A stretch of 64,000 nt of DNA from Aporrectodea caliginosa (lineage: Eukaryota; Annelida; Clitellata; Crassiclitellata; Lumbricidae). The notes under the pieces were generated by a model that made no database searches, was not told the origin of the DNA, and saw only the letters and a program-made list of their open reading frames with translations. Positions within the stretch are counted from its first letter, which is position 1; every line of letters starts with the position of its first letter. Made by a program: the position numbers and the translations under genes. Shown in pieces: positions 10,130 to 20,138 of this stretch. The stretch is from contig JACEVL010000102.1 in the NCBI GenBank assembly GCA_020284085.1, positions 573,501 through 637,500 on the forward strand, given 5' to 3'.

Positions 10130-13100
10130 GACAGCCATTGACTTACTGCTGTCTTTCCTGTGAGGGGTCATGGCAATCGCCTGTCCTGGGCGACTGTACG
10201 ATCGAGACTCTTGTCTGGACAGCAGCCGTCGGAAGGCGTTTCCAGTGGCAGTTATCGGAGATTGGAAGAAACTGGGTCGGGCGCTTTCGACGCCTCCCAA
10301 TTCAGAATCCAGTTCATCCATGCTGTCCGCCTCTTTTATCGTACCCATCTCCTCCCGTCCAGATGCACCAAAGTCCATGTCTTTGATGGATCTGTTCCAA
10401 AAATATGGAAAAAATTGCTTCCATCAAGAAGAAGAAGAGGTGGAACCTTGGTCTATACTTAATTCTGTAATTGACCTTACCCTATGTTTTAATTAAGTAA
10501 GCGCTAGTGTTCAGAAACTGGAATTATTTTCTTACGCAGTTCAGCGCTATATAAAGCGAGATCGCGATGCATGTCTAATCTAAGAGCTGCTATAGCGCCA
10601 GTGTATAGATGCTAAAGGCAGTGCTTTTTCAGCCGGAGCGGTCAGGAACGCAGTGGCGGCGCCAGAGGGATAGGAGGCTTAGCCCCCTAACTGCGGCTCA
10701 GTCCCCCCCAAAAGTGAAAAATCACTGCAAATCACAGCGAGGAGGGGACAAAAGGGAAGGACTTGGAGCTTTAGCCCCCCAACCTGAAATCCTGGCGCCT
10801 CCACTGCCGGAACGGCGTTCCGGGACCTTTTTCAGCTATTAACAAATAATTTAATCAAATAAAAAAATTTATTAAAAATTATTCAAAATTAGTTGGATCC
10901 TTTAAGGGCCGTCCATAAAGTACGTCACGCTCCAGGGGGGAGGGGTTTAAGAAAGTGTGACAGTTTGTGACAGGGAGGGGGTCAGGCCATGTGTGACGTC
11001 ACACATTTGTTTTTTTAAATTTTATTTATAATTTATTTTTTATTTTTTTAGTAGAATTTCATAGCTTTAAAAATAATTTTCAAAACTTTTCTGAAACATT
11101 TTAATTAGTTTTATGTCAAAACTAGCAGTTTTTACCCGGCGTTCGCCCGGGTTTTCCTCAGCGCCTGTGTATTTGAATTTAACGACATCTTCGTCAGCGC
11201 CCGTGAATTTGAATTTAACGATGTACGTGCACATTTTTCGGGTATCCCATATCTCCTGAATGTGTTTTTCACGATTCCTCTCGCTAGGAGCGCTAGTAAT
11301 AATGCTGTTGCGAAGCCTTGTTTATGTATTAGCCTTGCTTTCTGAAGTATTATTATTTCTATGTTCGAAAGTGTGACGTACTTTAGGGGGGTCCGAGTTT
11401 TGTGACAGTTTGTGACAGGGGAGGGGGTAAAATGGTCAAAAATAGCGTGACGTACTTTATGGACGGCCCCTAATTTAATTTCAGTGCTGTCAGTGTTTAT
11501 TGATAGTGATAAATATGAAATAGAATTATTAACATAAAATGTGCCCCTATTATTGTTCTGAATTTTTTAGTTCCGGAACCTTTTTTTCTAGAAAAAAAGC
11601 ACTGGCTAAAGGCATTGATCGATGACTCTACTAATCAGAATCGTTGTGAACATTAGATTCCAGATGGAGTAATTCCCATCATCATCATAACTGGCCTGAT
11701 GTCAGCGGTTGATCCGAGGTGAGGTTGTTTGCGGAATTGTTCTGCAGCCGCCGTGTATGGCATGTCGAAATGCGTCTCGTTCCAGTACTGATCACGAACG
11801 AGGTCCGGAGGTTCATTGTAGACCTCGTCCACTATGATGTACGACACCTACAAGAATAAGCAGTAGGCCTAGGCCTAATTAGTAGTATATAAGCCGCATA
11901 AGAACCATTTAGGAATAGGATTAAGTTTCACCACTAGTGGTCCCAGCTCTTGACATTTTGTCAGATTCGTACCCAACCTAATCGATTAGCTGCAAGATTT
12001 TGCTAATTCTAATCCAATCGATTAGCACATTTCAGTAGCTAATTGTAATGGAGTAGCAATTTAGCTAATCATGCCCATCTCTGCTAATTATGTAACTGGT
12101 TGATATAGGCCTTTACTATGTAATTGACTGATCTTATTGTATTCCTGGTTGACCCTATGGTAGAAATAGTTGACCTGATAATGTAATCAGTTGACCTAAT
12201 TGTGCAACTGATTCATCTGACGTATTTACAAACCTGGAGATTGCGATCAATCAAGAAATTGACATCAAAATCTTCTTCATCTTCTCCAAACGGATTCACC
12301 AAACATTCGGCCACCTGTAAAGTAAATTTTCACCCAATATTAAACAACTAAGTTTACTAACAAATGTAACAAAACCGTTTGTGTTGTTATAGCCTAGGCC
12401 TAATTGTTAGAAAACTTAGCCTTTTCTGTTATGTAACACGAATGCTCAGTTATCTTGTTCGGGAATGTTTACAGCCTGATCATCAGCAAAAAACCTGTAT
12501 AGAAAATGTAGGCCTATCTGCATAATATATACAAGCCTTTGGCAGATTATACAAGACTTTAGCAGACAGGTAGGCCTAGGCCTAATTTATTGTGCCATAT
12601 AAATGCTTGCATCGGCCGCATTACGGTATTGAATGACTTTGATAGGATGACGTAGCTGTATACCTTGAGCCATCCCATGTAGAAGAAGTACTCTAGAAAT
12701 GTAAAGAGTGGGAAGAACAAGTCAGGAACATCTGGGTCATCCGTTAGAAACTGTCGACCCATCAGACAGGCCAGGAAGAACATGTACACAGCCACCGTTA
12801 CAACCTACAACATCATCTTCCGTAAAGTAATAATGCAGGGAAAGTTTAAGAAATGCCCTACACTGCTTTTAGCAAGCGACAATTTTCAAACGCCCTGACC
12901 TATACATCCTACACTCCCCTACACATTCTTACGATTACTAACACAGTCATACTATACTTGATATGTAGGCTAATTTTACAACTGTAGGCCTAATGGTAGC
13001 TTTACATTGAGCTTCATAAGAATAGAGTCAACATTTCCATGGGCATTAGATGGGGCCCACATAAGCTCAACAGGAATACAATGAAATGTGAGAATCTGGG

Positions 13101-16100
13101 TTCTATTTGGGATCCATATTGGTATACTGGGAGGGAAGGACGTTGTGATATTCCAAGTAAGTATACAATAAAGTAAGTTAAGGTAAGATAATAGGTAGCA
13201 AGGTAGCAATTGATTCAGTCATTCTGCGCCTTCATCCAATATACAATTTCTCAATGTGCAAATCCCAAATTCCTGGAGGATATGACAAGCATCGGTAATG
13301 GGATTATGGCGCTCCATCGATGTCAGTTCTTTTCTTGATGAGTTCCCTGTTTATGCGCTATATAAAAGCTTCGATGAATACGGGGGATGCCAATGCTTAA
13401 TAGCTGAGTATACCTGTGTGTAGACGAGTGGAACTGTGATCCAATCGTAGACGAAGAGAGTGGCCAAATGCATTCGAAACTGATTGATCTCCTGCGTTGT
13501 TCACACAAAAACAAATCAATGACAATAATTGTGACGACTTTTGTCGGTTCCACGATAGTCCAGTTCCACATGGGTGGTAAACCTGCCCCATCTGTGTCCA
13601 TTGTGCCTAACTCGGCTGTGAAACGAGTGCCTGTCGGTGGGCAGATGTGACGGCGAGGGAGAGGACCATAGCCACCCGCCCTCATATGCCGAGGCCAAAA
13701 AATGACGTCGCAAACATTTCATAGCATGGCTGCCAAGCAAGCTAGCTGTAGAAACTGCTCTGCTTCCTCTTTGCTTAAAAAGACCATCGAGAGATGCCTT
13801 GGCCTTGGTGAAAACGGCGCAATAGAAGTCACATTAGGTTAAGACGACATTCTCATTGTAGGTGCATGGTCATGAAACAACAGCGCCGTGGTTCTCTCCG
13901 CTCCTCTAAGCAGGCTGAGCTTCTTGTTCCCCGGTCACGGACCTCTATTATGCAGCGCCGTGCCTTTTCTGTTGCTGGCCTTGCAATCTGGAATGAGCTC
14001 CCTGTGGATCTACGCCTAATGCATAGAGCCCTTGCGGCCACATTCTTCTCTAACCTCAAGACTGTTCTCTTTAGCCGGGGTTGAGTCGGGAGCGCTTCTG
14101 AGTAGATAATCTTGAAGGGGCGCTATATAAATCTCTTAAATGAATGAACAGAAAACAACATCAGACAACAGCAATAACAGCAAGACAATTGATTAATCTA
14201 TCATCTAATGACTTCTATTTCATCTTCTGCTGCGAGCGCTGTCACTCGACGTCTCTCCAGCCAATCGACGCAACTTGGTCCAAAGAAGACTCTGAAAGCA
14301 TCCATGCCATCTGTCAACTGTCAACGGAAATCCGTTGGTTGGCTCCACGTGTGTGCGCGGGCCAACCACTGGTGACTATTTCTAGTTTACCGTGCATTGG
14401 TTTGCTAACTGATGTAATATGTCTAGTTTTCAATGCAGTGTGATTCTCGTAAAAGATAACGAAAATGTTCGTTAACGAAAATAAAATGATTTCGTTAACG
14501 ATAACTATAACTATAACTAAAAATATCATTAACTATAACTATAACTAAAAATATCATTAACTATAACTATAACGAAAATAACAATAACGAAAATTCATCT
14601 TTATTTTCGTTAATACAAAAAATACAAATAGGAAGTGCAATATATGGACGATTCGACATAAATGAGAACGAAAAAATGCGATATTTTTATTACGCAATTT
14701 GTCAGTTACTTTGGAAACTCGTGTATTCATGAAACTGAATGCACCCATGCTTCAACGGCTTTCAAAGCTATGGGCAAATTGTGAAACAGCGTGTTAATAC
14801 GCACAATTTTGCTTATAGCCTTAATTATTGTAACTAAGTAGTAACTAAAATTAACTAAAATAAAAATCCATTAACTATAACTATAACTATAACTAAAAGG
14901 TAATACTAACTATAACTATAACTATAACTAAAATAAAATCTGTAAGGAGAATCACACTGTTTCAATGACATTTAACATCACATAGGCTATTGCAGGGAGT
15001 ACCTCTGAGTTCTTTTGCTCGTTGGTTGGCGTTATATGAATGTCTAATTAAAGTCCTATGTCGTCTTCGTTATCATATTACGTGTATAATAGAAGCATAT
15101 GACTGACGTCGATGAGTGTCTTGAGAGCGAATTCGTCTTCTATCCTTCGTTCCTTTCTGGCCATGTTGACGAGTCTCGTCGTCCAGGCCAAAGGAATGAA
15201 GAACTTATTGTGAGGAGTGTCGATCTGCTCCAGGCTCTTCGCCTCGTTATGCGTCAACAGACCTAGTGTCATTCAATCATATGGTTGAATCAGTTAGTTT
15301 GCACCACCACCACCACCACCACCGCCACCACCTCTACAACGACGACCACCACCACGACTAACACCACAACCACCATCACCTCCACGGTCCACCATCACCA
15401 CCACCATTATCGCCACCACCACTTCTACCACCATCACCCCACAACCACCACCACCAGCATGACCAACACCACCACCACCTTTACCATCACAGCCACCACC
15501 ACCATCACCAACACCACACTACTTCCACCACAACCACGACCACCACTACCAGCACGACCACCATCATCACCAAAACCAAAACAGTCACCACCACCACGAG
15601 TACGACCACCATCACCACCGCCACTTCTATTGCAGTATCATAATTATTGATATTACTATTATAGGCTCTATACCACTACTACTACTATTACTACTACTAC
15701 TAGGCATATAGTAGTTGCTACTATTATTATTATTCTGTTACCGACAACACTCCCGATTAAAATGAAAGTTTAAATAATATTGCTTATGCAATTAATTTTG
15801 CTAATTAGACGAATAATTAATTAACCGACCTGCTTGGATCATGTGTTCGAACGTAGGGAATCTCTTCTTGACGGTTGGACTGATCGCAGCCATCGTCATC
15901 GTGTATGCGAGGCAGAGGTATCGCAGCATCGTCCTTCGCATCATCCGACCTCTGTCGTCCAGACCCTGGACGTTGGCCGTCACGTACATGGCCATGTGGT
16001 CTGGCCAGGGAATGTGGCCGAGACAGTTCCAGTAACGAGTCATAATTAGAGTCACGTAGAAGCCGAGGATGAACGCCACCGGAATAAGAGCGTTGTTCGA

Positions 16101-17662
16101 CTCACAGTAACGGGCGATCAACTCGAAAATCCTTTAAAAAATGTTATCACAAATATCTCAATGGGTGATGTCATGTTCGTCCCTGTGTAATTCTTACCAA
16201 ACGATCACAACCGAGTTCCTACTGGCGTGGCAGGACCTGCCTTGTTAATGCACCCCCGAAAATAATACCAAACTGCGCCCAAGTCGGTCTTTTTGAATAC
16301 TACTCTATCCCTCCACCCCGATCCCTACTTTGCAAATGACGAATTAACTTTATTGTAATAACAAGTATTTATCTTTCGTCCTCGGTAATGAGCTACTTGT
16401 AGGCTATGAAGTGTTTTACGTAAGTTTCAACTGCCAACACAAATAGCAAGTGCTACGTCGCAAATCAACTTCAAGGACAGGATGAGGATGATTGGTTGTT
16501 TACCTTCTCTGATGATCGTTGAATGCGAATCTGTAGAGGAAGCTAAGCAGGAAATAGATGAAAGCGAAGACAGCGAAATCCCTCCACAACAATTTATAGA
16601 TGCTGCCACGCCATCTGAAAACAAAGACAAAGTACGACTCCATATATAATACTGCAGTGTGACGAATAGCTAGACCGTATACGTGTTATAATAATTCTTT
16701 GCTGCTGCACCTTTAGTTAGGCTACTTACCTCGGCAAACAGGTGCCCCGAAGTGTACGCCAGTGTTGCGGGATATATATATACATTACATATTATATATA
16801 TATATATATAAATTTGCATGCTAATGAGTTGAGTGCAGTGTTATATTCGTTAACGGAAACGATAAGTCGAACTGAAAATAATCCATTCCGTTAACGATAA
16901 GTATAACGATAACTGAAAATATTCTAAGAACGAAAACTGAACGGAAACGGAAATAAATGATGCCGAACTGAATAAAAACTGTAACGATAATTAAAATCCG
17001 AACGGAAATTATACACATTTATGACTAAAAATAGAAATGAAGTAATTTACTTACTGACTTAAATTAGCGGTGAACCAGTCTTTCGTTGGACTATGTCATA
17101 GAAATGAAGTAATTTACTTACTGACTTAAATTAGCGGTGAACCAGTCTTTCGTTGGACTATGTTAAGAAATTAATAGAAAGTCGTTAATAGACCTTCAAC
17201 TTCAAGTAACTACGTTGATTGAACTCGAAGTAAGATTATTTAAGAACTGTAACTGTAACTTGAACTAAAATTATTTGAGAACTGTAACTTGAACTGAAAT
17301 TATTTAAGAACTCAAAGTTGAAGTTGAACTGAAATTATTTGAGAACTGAAACTGAACTGAAACTGAAATTACTCCCAGCCGAACTGAACTGAAACTGAAA
17401 TAGAAATTATTTTGTGAAGTAAAATAACACTGGTTGAGTGGTACTGTGGTACACAGAACACAGAGAGAGGACAATCGTATCGTAATCGTCTTAATCTGGA
17501 AATTTCCTGTCTGGCTCCTTTCTTGCCCCTCCCTCCCTCTCTCCCTCCTTCCCTCCCTTCCTGCCTCCCAATAGCAACGAGAAGAGCGTCATACCTGGCA
17601 AGAAGTTTGAGGAAACATGAGAATGATGACGTGGCAACTTCTGCTGTGTAGGAGATCGTCAT
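7095..17662 (-). CDS. BEST: Bestrophin, calcium-activated anion channel (ten coding exons)
   Basis: Bestrophins form pentameric, calcium-gated chloride/bicarbonate channels. Coding exons in order on the minus strand: 17662-17595, 16614-16504, 16131-15830, 15262-15108, 13491-13414, 12804-12664, 12314-12234, 11847-11696, 10391-10147 and 7844-7095. Phases agree from exon 1 to exon 9. The protein starts [10 protein letters not shown], the family's usual start, then continues WRGSIYKLL. The neck motif [15 protein letters not shown] places Ile76, Phe80 and Phe84 at the same numbers as the gating neck of human BEST1. The acidic calcium clasp GEDEEDFD lies at about residues 295-302. The core ends with the conserved PYTAA motif. 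About 330 residues of Ser/Thr/Pro-rich tail follow, giving close to 690 residues. The exon 8/9 intron appears to be GC-AG, and the exon 9/10 junction is not phase-resolved. The core assignment is firm. Confidence 0.95.
8110..8980 (+). mobile_element. CR1/L2-like LINE fragment, 3' end of ORF2
   Basis: An open frame at 8123-8851 encodes the part of a non-LTR reverse transcriptase after the catalytic YADD box: [37 protein letters not shown], and the C-terminal [15 protein letters not shown] typical of CR1/L2/Rex-type ORF2. A short 3' end follows with GGGCGCTATATAAATGC and a GAATGAATGAATGA tail. Endonuclease and catalytic RT motifs are missing, so this is a 5'-truncated dead copy in the last bestrophin intron. 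Confidence 0.85.
9205..9300 (-). repeat. tRNA-derived SINE head
   Basis: Read on the minus strand it ends GCGGGTTCGATACCCGC with a perfect T-arm and B box, preceded by an anticodon-arm-like GCTGACACGAAGATCAG. The acceptor stem pairs only partly and the D arm is shortened, so it is a SINE remnant rather than a working tRNA gene. Confidence 0.5.
9764..10132. repeat. Compound (GGAT)n-(CAGA)n microsatellite
   Basis: About 265 bp of nearly pure GGAT is followed by about 75 bp of CAGA. It lies in the last bestrophin intron, its near edge about 20 bp from the exon 9 donor. The WMDG-repeat reading frames over it are artefacts. Confidence 0.98.
10147..10391 (-). CDS. BEST: Bestrophin coding exon 9 (start of C-terminal tail)
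   Basis: Begins (R)[20 protein letters not shown], followed by an acidic region, RPSFFQSP and [13 protein letters not shown]. Acceptor GGAACAG; donor GCAGTAAGTC, which starts about 20 bp before a long CAGA/GGAT microsatellite. The Arg/Ser-rich stretch offers possible phosphorylation sites. Confidence 0.85.
10651..10806. mobile_element. 156-bp hAT-type MITE, CAGTGGCGGCGCCAG termini
   Basis: The left end CAGTGGCGGCGCCAG mirrors the right end CTGGCGCCTCCACTG. The flanks CAGGAACG and CCGGAACG form an 8-bp duplication with one difference. The body contains CTAACTGCGGCTCAG and GGAGCTTTAGCCCCC. A sister copy lies at 36504-36661. Confidence 0.87.
10905..11471. mobile_element. MITE with GGGCCGTCCATAAAGTACG termini
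   Basis: Long inverted ends: GGGCCGTCCATAAAGTACGT at the left and ACGTACTTTATGGACGGCCC at the right, with a further repeated GTGACAGTTTGTGACAG motif inside each end. The duplication at the target looks short (TTA/TAA) and is ambiguous. This terminus type is widespread in animal MITEs. It sits inside the 10619-11604 element. Confidence 0.8.
11696..11847 (-). CDS. BEST: Bestrophin coding exon 8
   Basis: Encodes [38 protein letters not shown] and LGSTADI. The family motifs VDE(M/V)YN, D.YW and PYTAA are present. There is no GT in a usable phase at the end. Stopping at ACATCAG before GCCAGT (a GC donor) joins in phase to exon 9 and continues the family pattern GST.DI..K..M.F. Reading on instead gives a quick stop after [12 protein letters not shown]. 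Confidence 0.88.
12234..12314 (-). CDS. BEST: Bestrophin coding exon 7 (calcium clasp)
   Basis: 27 codons: [20 protein letters not shown] then LIDRNLQ. The GEDEEDFD run is the acidic calcium-binding clasp found in all bestrophins. Acceptor TTACAG, donor GTTTGT. Confidence 0.97.
12664..12804 (-). CDS. BEST: Bestrophin coding exon 6
   Basis: 47 codons with [20 protein letters not shown] and [14 protein letters not shown], the last membrane helices of the pore. Acceptor TTGTAG, donor GTATAC. Confidence 0.97.
13414..13491 (-). CDS. BEST: Bestrophin coding exon 5
   Basis: 26 codons, [20 protein letters not shown] then PLVYTQ, matching the conserved YDWIS(I/V)PLVYTQ. Acceptor ACGCAG, donor GTATAC. 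Confidence 0.96.
13598..13850 (+). repeat. SINE-like repeat, family with CATATGCCGAGG
   Basis: Contains GGGAGAGGACCATAGCCACC, CCTCATATGCCGAGGC and a following AATGACGTCGC. The same order recurs at 30868-31110 and 31137-31440. It lies in the bestrophin exon 4-5 intron. Confidence 0.6.
13845..14145 (+). mobile_element. LINE fragment, ORF2 C-terminus and 3' end
   Basis: Encodes [20 protein letters not shown] then [10 protein letters not shown] and KTVLFSRG, homologous to the end of the LINE frame at 8123-8851. It is followed by the family 3' end GGGGCGCTATATAAATC and ATGAATGA. Confidence 0.8.
14436..14959. mobile_element. hAT-type MITE, 524 bp, TSD TTTCAATG
   Basis: Termini CAGTGTGATTCTC and GAGAATCACACTG are perfectly inverted and flanked by perfect TTTCAATG duplications (14428-14435, 14960-14967). 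The interior is made of AACTATAACTATAACTAAAA-type hexamer runs and contains no transposase. It lies in the bestrophin exon 4-5 intron. Confidence 0.92.
15108..15262 (-). CDS. BEST: Bestrophin coding exon 4
   Basis: Encodes [20 protein letters not shown] and then FIPLAW through LKTLID. The [12 protein letters not shown] stretch matches the conserved PHNKYWVPF(V/I)W of the family. Acceptor CACTAG, donor GTCAGT. Confidence 0.95.
15300..15625. repeat. CAC/ACC-rich trinucleotide array
   Basis: Imperfect CAC repeats run for more than 300 bp just upstream of bestrophin exon 4, with scattered CTA repeats after it. The Thr/Pro/His-rich frames over it are repeat artefacts. Confidence 0.9.
15830..16131 (-). 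CDS. BEST: Bestrophin coding exon 3 (neck and second membrane segment)
   Basis: Contains [20 protein letters not shown] with the three neck residues, then TRYWN and [16 protein letters not shown], and ends FEHMIQAG. Acceptor AAAG, donor GTCGGT. Confidence 0.96.
16504..16614 (-). CDS. BEST: Bestrophin coding exon 2
   Basis: Encodes [18 protein letters not shown] and the rest of the first membrane segment up to FNDHQR. Acceptor TTTTCAG, donor GTAAAC. Phase 2 in and phase 2 out match both neighbours. Confidence 0.95.
16836..17432. mobile_element. hAT-type MITE, 597 bp, TSD GTTGAGTG
   Basis: Termini CAGTGTTAT and ATAACACTG with perfect flanking GTTGAGTG (16828-16835, 17433-17440). The interior has AACGGAAACGATAA and AACTGAAACTGAA runs, plus a perfect tandem duplication of 67 bp starting at 17031 and 17098. 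It is the sister family of the 14436-14959 element and lies in the first bestrophin intron. Confidence 0.92.
17595..17662 (-). CDS. BEST: Bestrophin coding exon 1
   Basis: Encodes [20 protein letters not shown] and the following LLA, ending in phase 2 before the donor GTATGA. This ATG was chosen because bestrophins begin MT(V/I)(S/T)Y. An in-frame ATG further upstream would add residues with no counterpart in the family. Confidence 0.93.
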
Positions 17663-17800
17663 CCTCGTCTTCTGTCTTCCGTAGAAAAACCGTACAATTA
17701 GAAACCACGATCTTGCAATTATAACCGACAACAGATAAGTCAATGATAGTACCAGACAACATTTAGCTACGTATATAAACAAAGTAAGGATCCCACAAAT

Positions 17801-19255
17801 GTGACCCTGCACGGGATTACCCGGCCAAAGTCGCGAATACTGAAACGTCGCAAATCGAGCGGAAAGGTCATGAATGCGTAAATCGGTCAAAAAAAGTTTT
17901 TTGTATAATATTAATTATTAATATTTCAACTATCAAATCCCAGAGTTACAGGTCAAACAAAATAATACAAATATTTTAATTTTAATTTTTTTGTACATCA
18001 GTGGTATTATTTAGTTCCTTGATTCGGACGAGTCAAGCGTGCGTTTGTTTTAATTTCGCCGAAAAATCTTCTTGTAATGGCAGCCTCATTAATTATTCAT
18101 GTTCTGGACTACTTTTTTCTGCTGAAGCCGTCTGTGACAACGGCAAGTGCGTACGAATACAGCCTAATTACCTATGAATATTTATTACGAGATGGTCATT
18201 ATAATCCATGACTTTAGACGGTCTCTGTTTTGGCTAATTCTGGTCAATAAGCGTTGCCTTTATGGCTGTAGATTTAATTTTACAGCATACTGCATTCTTT
18301 TCTAAATGCATATGTACTCTAAATAAACGGTTTAAATGGCTTAGCAATTTACAATAAATAAATTTAGGTAGGCCATATCGCAAACTAATCCCAACACCCA
18401 AAGCGCCATCTGACGAAAACGAAAGTATTACTATAAAATGGCGGAAACTGAAATCTCCGCATGCCTAATTGAACTCACAGCGTTTAATTTGAATAGAACT
18501 CGTCTAAAGGATCATTTCCGATATATTATTAATGATTACTTCTGCAATATCTATGTTGAAAATAACGATTAGAGTGACTTTAGTGACGAATCTGCTGCCG
18601 AGAATAACGATGTCTCGGTATAATCACCTCCGTTCCGATCGCATCTAGCGCTGCAGTATGCATAGGCCAAATTAATTTTAACGACACTATTAGCATCTAT
18701 TTAAATCTATGCCACTGCTTCAATTTAATTTTCCAAGAAACGCCGTTGACACCATTGGAAAGGGCAGAAATTTCTATACCTAGAACAAGCTACTAAATTA
18801 CGTTGCAAAATCTGTTCACCTTTGCATAATTTATACAATGAAGTCAATTTTTAACGCGATTTCTCTGTAGGGATAATTAAATTTTACGACAATACAGCAT
18901 CTCTTTAAAGCTGTCCCATTGCTTCAATTTAATTTTCCAAGAAACACCGTTGACACCATTGGAAAGGGCAGAAGTTTTTATATATAGAACACTCTACTAA
19001 ATTACGTTGAAAAATCTGTTCACTTTTACATCGTTCATCCAATGAAGGCAATTTTTGAATCGCGATTTCTCATTAAAATGAGTTCTCAAAACGCTAGGAC
19101 TTAAATTCTTTAAAAATTCATAACTTTTTCATTTCTACAGATACAAATATACTGTTTACACCACATTACTCAGCAGTAACTGTAGTATTTAAAACGAAAT
19201 TAAACTGATTTTTCAAAATTTCCGACTTTGGGAGGGTTTTTCCGTGCAGGGTCAC
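17801..19255. mobile_element. Terminal-inverted-repeat element, 1455 bp, TSD AAAT
   Basis: Ends GTGACCCTGCACGG and CCGTGCAGGGTCAC are perfect 14-bp inversions flanked by AAAT on both sides. Inside, a ~200 bp block is duplicated (about 18669-18868 and 18876-19070), both copies containing CAATTTAATTTTCCAAGAAA and TGACACCATTGGAAAGGGC. A short frame from 18437 reads MAETEISACLIELTAFNLNR and stops. Superfamily unknown. Its near end is 138 bp upstream of the bestrophin ATG. Confidence 0.82.
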
Positions 19256-19504
19256 AAATGTACGCCTAGTCGCCTACACGTTTCTCTGGGCGACCATAAT
19301 AAGGTTTCGACTCAGTGCCTCGTTTCTCGGGGAACAAGTGGGGAGGGATGCAATTCTCTCCTATCCAGGTCCTTTATATGGTATTGGACAAATGCCAAGG
19401 TTCGTGGACACGAGGTCTCTGTATCGATCGTAGGACTTGCCGTTAATTTCCAGGCTTACCTTTGTACGAAGTCCTACAGAGACACTTGTGAGCAAACATG
19501 TTGT

Positions 19505-19640
19505 CATTGGGCGCGATAGCAATCTCGAGATGGTTGAGGCGCTCTTACGTATAGAAGCCAAGCGCAGCTGGTACCAGCGTATTCACGAGCGCTACGTCAT
19601 GTCGGAGGGGTTGTCCAAGCATACGAAGTGGAGGTCTAAG
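19505..19640 (+). repeat. SINE-like repeat, family C (AAGCCAAGCGCAG)
   Basis: Contains AGAAGCCAAGCGCAGCTGG, TATTCACGAGCGCTACGTC and GGAGGGGTTGTCCA. Related copies are at 21050-21180, 37910-38010, 41318-41445 (minus), 41884-41962, 51840-51925 (minus) and 55705-55860. Confidence 0.6.
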
Positions 19641-19802
19641 ACCGGTTGCCATGAGACCAGTGGTATAGAATCTTCCCCAGGACAGAGAGATCAGGATTTC
19701 TGCCTGAGAAATAGGAACACTGACAGCACACTGTCGTTGACGCCAGTCAGCGAAGGAGAGGACCGGCCGTCAGGTTCATTGAGCGCCATTTGAGCCTAAA
19801 GG

Positions 19803-20033
19803 TGGGGCACGGTGTCCGATTGGTTAGAGCACTCGGCCTGTAATGTGGAGAGTACAGGTTCGATCCTCTTCCGGGGCGGTTACTGTGTAGGGACCTTGAG
19901 CAAAAATGAGCAAGTCCTTCGCTCACAATTGCTCTTCAATATAATTGCTTCTGCAACTTTGTCGTGTGTTCACTTCCGAACTAGGCAGTATGGAGGGGAA
20001 TATCAAAGTACAGTTGTATTGTATTGTATAAAG
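19803..20033 (+). mobile_element. tRNA-derived SINE, family A
   Basis: The head has an A box (TGTCCGATTGGTTAGAGC) and a B box (GGTTCGATCCT). The family body GTAGGGACCTTGAGCAA and TCCTTCGCTCACAATTGC follows, with a tail of TTGTA pentamers. Copies with the same body are at 34372 (plus), 46486 (minus) and 55040 (minus). Confidence 0.78.
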
Positions 20034-20138
20034 GTGGCCCACATTGTGCCGATAGTGACAACTATTGTTCAGCTGTGGGCCCAAGTAACTTATAACATGG
20101 CTATCAATGAAAACGTGTAAACAATGACACATTAACTA

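Larger units (their letters stand above)
10619..11604. mobile_element. hAT-type element, 986 bp, TSD GCTAAAGG, host of two nested MITEs
   Basis: Termini are CAGTGCTTTTT and its inverse AAAAAGCACTG. Perfect 8-bp direct repeats GCTAAAGG lie at 611-618 and 605-612 of the respective kilobases (10611-10618, 11605-11612). A second hAT MITE (10651-10806) and a palindromic MITE (about 10905-11471) are inserted inside. Together they fill almost all of the bestrophin exon 8-9 intron. Confidence 0.88.

Noticed and set aside
9751..10386. Plus-strand frame with a long Trp-Met-Asp-Gly repeat
   Set aside because: It is a GGAT microsatellite translation followed by antisense of a bestrophin exon.
17369..17890. 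Longer bestrophin N-terminus starting MTDLRIHDLS
   Set aside because: The extra residues have no counterpart in bestrophins, part of the frame lies in an inverted-repeat element, and it reads past the exon 1 donor; MTISYT is the family start.
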